DNA from: an uncultured Erysipelotrichaceae bacterium
GTDB taxonomy: Bacteria > Bacillota_I > Bacilli_A > RF39 > UBA660
Assembly (NCBI GenBank): GCA_902803795.1
Contig: CADCRC010000161.1
Coordinates: 1-7,217, forward strand
Direction: 5' to 3'
DNA length: 7,217 nucleotides
This document shows, piece by piece, positions 5,645-7,217 of this stretch. The notes beneath the pieces are model-generated. The model saw nothing but the letters and a program-made list of their open reading frames with translations, searched no databases and was not told the origin of the DNA. Position numbers and translations under genes: made by a program. How positions within the stretch are numbered: position 1 is the stretch's first letter; every line of letters starts with the position of its first letter.

Positions 5645-6306
5645 TGTTTTTCCTTTTTTGTTATTGATACTTTTTTTAAATAATAAGGTTCTATATCATG
5701 TGCTTTTGTTATATTAATATTTTTAGAATAATTTATTATTTCTAAAATATTTGGGTTATATTCAACTATTTCTATTTTTTCTATATTTTTTTCTTTTAAT
5801 TTTTCTAGTTCTTCTTTTTGTATAATGAATGTTGATTTTTTATTTATTTCTTTTATTTTTTTCAATAAACTATCTAAATCTATGTATGATTCTTTCAATA
5901 TTATATTATTATCTTTATCATATATAGCACAATATATATAATCATTTTTATCTAGAATTATAGGTACTTTTATTGTATCAATATTTGTAGATATAGCCAT
6001 TGCATTTAAAGATGTAATTTTTTTTATTGGAATATCTAGTGAATAGGCCATTGTTTTACATATTGTATTTCCTAATCTTGTTCCTGTAAATGATCCTGGT
6101 CCAACATTTGTTATTATGCAAATTATATCCTTTGGAGTTAAATTCAATTCATCTAAAGAATTTTTTATATTTATAATTGATACTTTCGACATATCTTTTT
6201 CTTCTTTTTCTATTAGTTGTTTTAATAATTTTTTATCTTCTACTACTCCTAAAATAAATTTACTTGTTGATGTATCAAGATATAATTCTATATTACGTTT
6301 TGACAT
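5641..6306 (-). CDS. tsaB: tRNA threonylcarbamoyladenosine biosynthesis protein TsaB
   Basis: TsaB (YeaZ family) is the catalytically inactive paralogue of TsaD that dimerises with it and scaffolds the t6A complex. The 221 residues are typical. The N-terminal ASKHA strand pair reads LYLDTSTSKFILGVV (8-22), and the family signature GPGSFTGTRLG is at 69-79, followed by the TSLNAMA block (98-104). The C-terminus has the common EPYYLKK (206-212). Metal-binding histidines of TsaD are absent, as expected for TsaB. The start at ATG 6304-6306 lies inside the end of tsaE (19-bp overlap) with a GAGGA ribosome binding site just ahead. It ends in TGA, which overlaps the next ATG. Confidence 0.96.
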   Translation of the reverse strand: MSKRNIELYLDTSTSKFILGVVEDKKLLKQLIEKEEKDMSKVSIINIKNSLDELNLTPKDIICIITNVGPGSFTGTRLGNTICKTMAYSLDIPIKKITSLNAMAISTNIDTIKVPIILDKNDYIYCAIYDKDNNIILKESYIDLDSLLKKIKEINKKSTFIIQKEELEKLKEKNIEKIEIVEYNPNILEIINYSKNINITKAHDIEPYYLKKVSITKKEKQ

Positions 6307-6746
6307 AATTCCTCATATTTGTCTCCATGTGGAGTTAGAATTATTACTCTTTTGTCTTCATCTTGATCACTTGTTCTAAATTCTATATCAAGTCTTTTTG
6401 ATGGTAAATAGTCTACGATAGTATCTGCCCATTCTATTATAACTATACCATGTTTTTTATAATAGTCTTCTATTCCTATACTATCAATTTTTCCATCTAA
6501 TCTATATACATCAAAATGATATAATGGCATTTCTCCTGATGTATATTCTTTTATTATATTAAATGTAGGAGATGTTATATCTTCTTGCACTTCTAAACTT
6601 TGTCCAAAAGCTTTTGTAAATACTGTTTTACCACTTCCTAAATCACCATTCAAACATATTACCATCTTATCAAATTTTTCTGCTTCAATATTTTGAGCTA
6701 AGGATATTGTATCTGATTCATTTAAACTTATATATTTGTACTTCAT
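6288..6746 (-). CDS. tsaE: tRNA threonylcarbamoyladenosine biosynthesis ATPase TsaE
   Basis: TsaE (YjeE family) is a small P-loop ATPase needed for turnover of the bacterial t6A complex with TsaB and TsaD. The 152 residues are normal. The Walker A motif is GDLGSGKT at 34-41. The family blocks ITSPTFNIIKEY (57-68), LYHFDVYRLDG (75-85) and IIEWADTI (103-110) all appear in order; the last two carry the conserved Asp and Trp typical of the family. Trp106 is TGG. It has a strong ribosome binding site, GGAGGAG (6756-6750), and is the first gene of the tsaE-tsaB-rimI-tsaD cluster, with about 100 nt of AT-rich spacer separating it from dinB. Confidence 0.97.
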   Translation of the reverse strand: MKYKYISLNESDTISLAQNIEAEKFDKMVICLNGDLGSGKTVFTKAFGQSLEVQEDITSPTFNIIKEYTSGEMPLYHFDVYRLDGKIDSIGIEDYYKKHGIVIIEWADTIVDYLPSKRLDIEFRTSDQDEDKRVIILTPHGDKYEELCQNVI

Positions 6747-6807
6747 TTTCTCCTCCGTTTCTTATATATTGTATCACTAATTTATAATTTGTATACTAAT
6801 TTATTAT

Positions 6808-6836
6808 AATATATAAATTGATATTATAGTTGTCTA
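6808..6836 (-). promoter_or_regulatory. Possible promoter of the tsa operon
   Basis: Minus strand TAGACA (6836-6831, five of six matches to TTGACA) is followed after 17 bp by TATATT (6813-6808, five of six matches to TATAAT). The spacer between dinB and tsaE is almost entirely A and T, so chance matches are easy; TACAAT nearer the gene (about 6775-6770) is an alternative -10 with no good -35. No terminator is visible after dinB, so read-through is also possible. Confidence 0.35.
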
Positions 6837-6847
6837 TTTTTTGTTTT

Positions 6848-7217
6848 TTAATTAAAATAATCATAAATTGACATTTGTTCATATGTATTTTGTGTTAAGT
6901 CTTTAAGTCTTATACCTATTAATCTTATATAATTATTGTTGTAATTTCTTTGTATTGTTTCTTTTGCATTATTATATAATATCTCAACATCATTAGTTGG
7001 ATATCTTAATTTTGTTTGAAATGATGTTGTCTTAAAGTTAGAATCTTTTATAAATATTACTATTGTTGTTGAGTATAATTTTTTCTTTTTTATTTCTTCT
7101 GCTATTTGTTTTATTTGATTATATATTATATTATTTATGTAAGTTATATCATTTGTATCTTCTTTTAAAGTTGATTGAACTCCAATAGATTTTTCTTTTC
7201 TTTTATGTGTTTGAATA
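6848..7217 (-). CDS. dinB: DNA polymerase IV (Y family), C-terminal part only
   Basis: The frame is open from the window edge to TAA 6848-6850, giving 122 visible residues; the catalytic palm, with its start, is outside the window. The visible part matches the DinB little-finger domain: KSIGVQSTLKED (residues 9-20 of the fragment), a helix with EEIKKKK, the strand FKTTSFQTKLRYPTND (61-76) and IRLIGIRLKDL (97-107). Y-family polymerases copy past DNA lesions, and the little finger grips the DNA. The tail Q-M-S-I-Y-D-Y-F (fragment residues 114-121) resembles the beta sliding clamp motif QLxLF and ends one residue before the stop, where such motifs usually sit. Assignment to Pol IV rather than a UmuC-type Pol V rests on the little-finger sequence and compact C-terminus. 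Confidence 0.88.
   Translation of the reverse strand, partial: IQTHKRKEKSIGVQSTLKEDTNDITYINNIIYNQIKQIAEEIKKKKLYSTTIVIFIKDSNFKTTSFQTKLRYPTNDVEILYNNAKETIQRNYNNNYIRLIGIRLKDLTQNTYEQMSIYDYFN

Noticed and set aside
6798..6819. Inverted repeat (7-bp arms) between dinB and tsaE as a dinB terminator
   Set aside because: The stem is made of A and T only, is short, overlaps the promoter candidate and has no clear T-tract; such palindromes are expected by chance in this composition.
1..7217. CRISPR arrays, insertion sequences, tRNA or rRNA genes, attachment sites, defence genes
   Set aside because: No regularly spaced repeats, transposase or integrase motifs or stable-RNA-like GC-rich segments were seen; nearly all sequence is accounted for by housekeeping genes.

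Overview
The window is a very AT-rich bacterial chromosome segment in which every supported gene lies on the minus strand, so it reads from high to low coordinates. Gene content, order and strong AGGAGG-type ribosome binding sites point to a low-GC Gram-positive relative (Bacillota/Mycoplasmatota-like, probably an uncultured lineage). All five tryptophans seen in confidently called genes use TGG and none uses TGA, so there is no sign of the TGA=Trp code of classical mycoplasmas. Exact taxonomy cannot be fixed from sequence alone.

Layout in transcription order: (1) 7217-6848, the 3' end of a dinB-type Y-family DNA polymerase IV gene, ending in a probable beta-clamp binding motif. (2) 6847-6747, an AT-only spacer with a weak promoter candidate. 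(3) 6746-4242, a tightly overlapping cluster tsaE-tsaB-rimI-like-tsaD, which encodes the TsaB/TsaD/TsaE machinery for t6A37 tRNA modification plus a GNAT acetyltransferase. It ends in a 25-bp perfect AT-rich hairpin that looks like an intrinsic terminator. (4) 4140-3986, a clear promoter and a structured leader of about 120 nt. (5) 3985-1, the first eight genes of the S10 ribosomal protein operon: rpsJ, rplC, rplD, rplW, rplB, rpsS, rplV and rpsC, the last running off the window edge.

Two automatic starts need correcting. rpsJ starts at 3985, not at an in-frame ATG inside the leader at 4087. rplV starts at ATG 795, not at a TTG (807) that overlaps its own ribosome binding site.

The genes themselves are housekeeping; there is no mobile element, CRISPR array or defence system. 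What stands out lies inside the ribosomal proteins and the leader. The exit-tunnel loop of L22 (residues 85-100) has lost the usual PRAxGRA-type sequence while keeping its length, and the partner tunnel loop of L4 has His in place of a normally conserved Arg plus further changes. L3 carries a roughly 57-residue acidic C-terminal tail. The rpsJ leader can form a nested multi-helix fold with mutually exclusive alternatives, a candidate for autogenous control of the S10 operon. The L22 and L4 changes together suggest a remodelled peptide-exit-tunnel constriction in this lineage.
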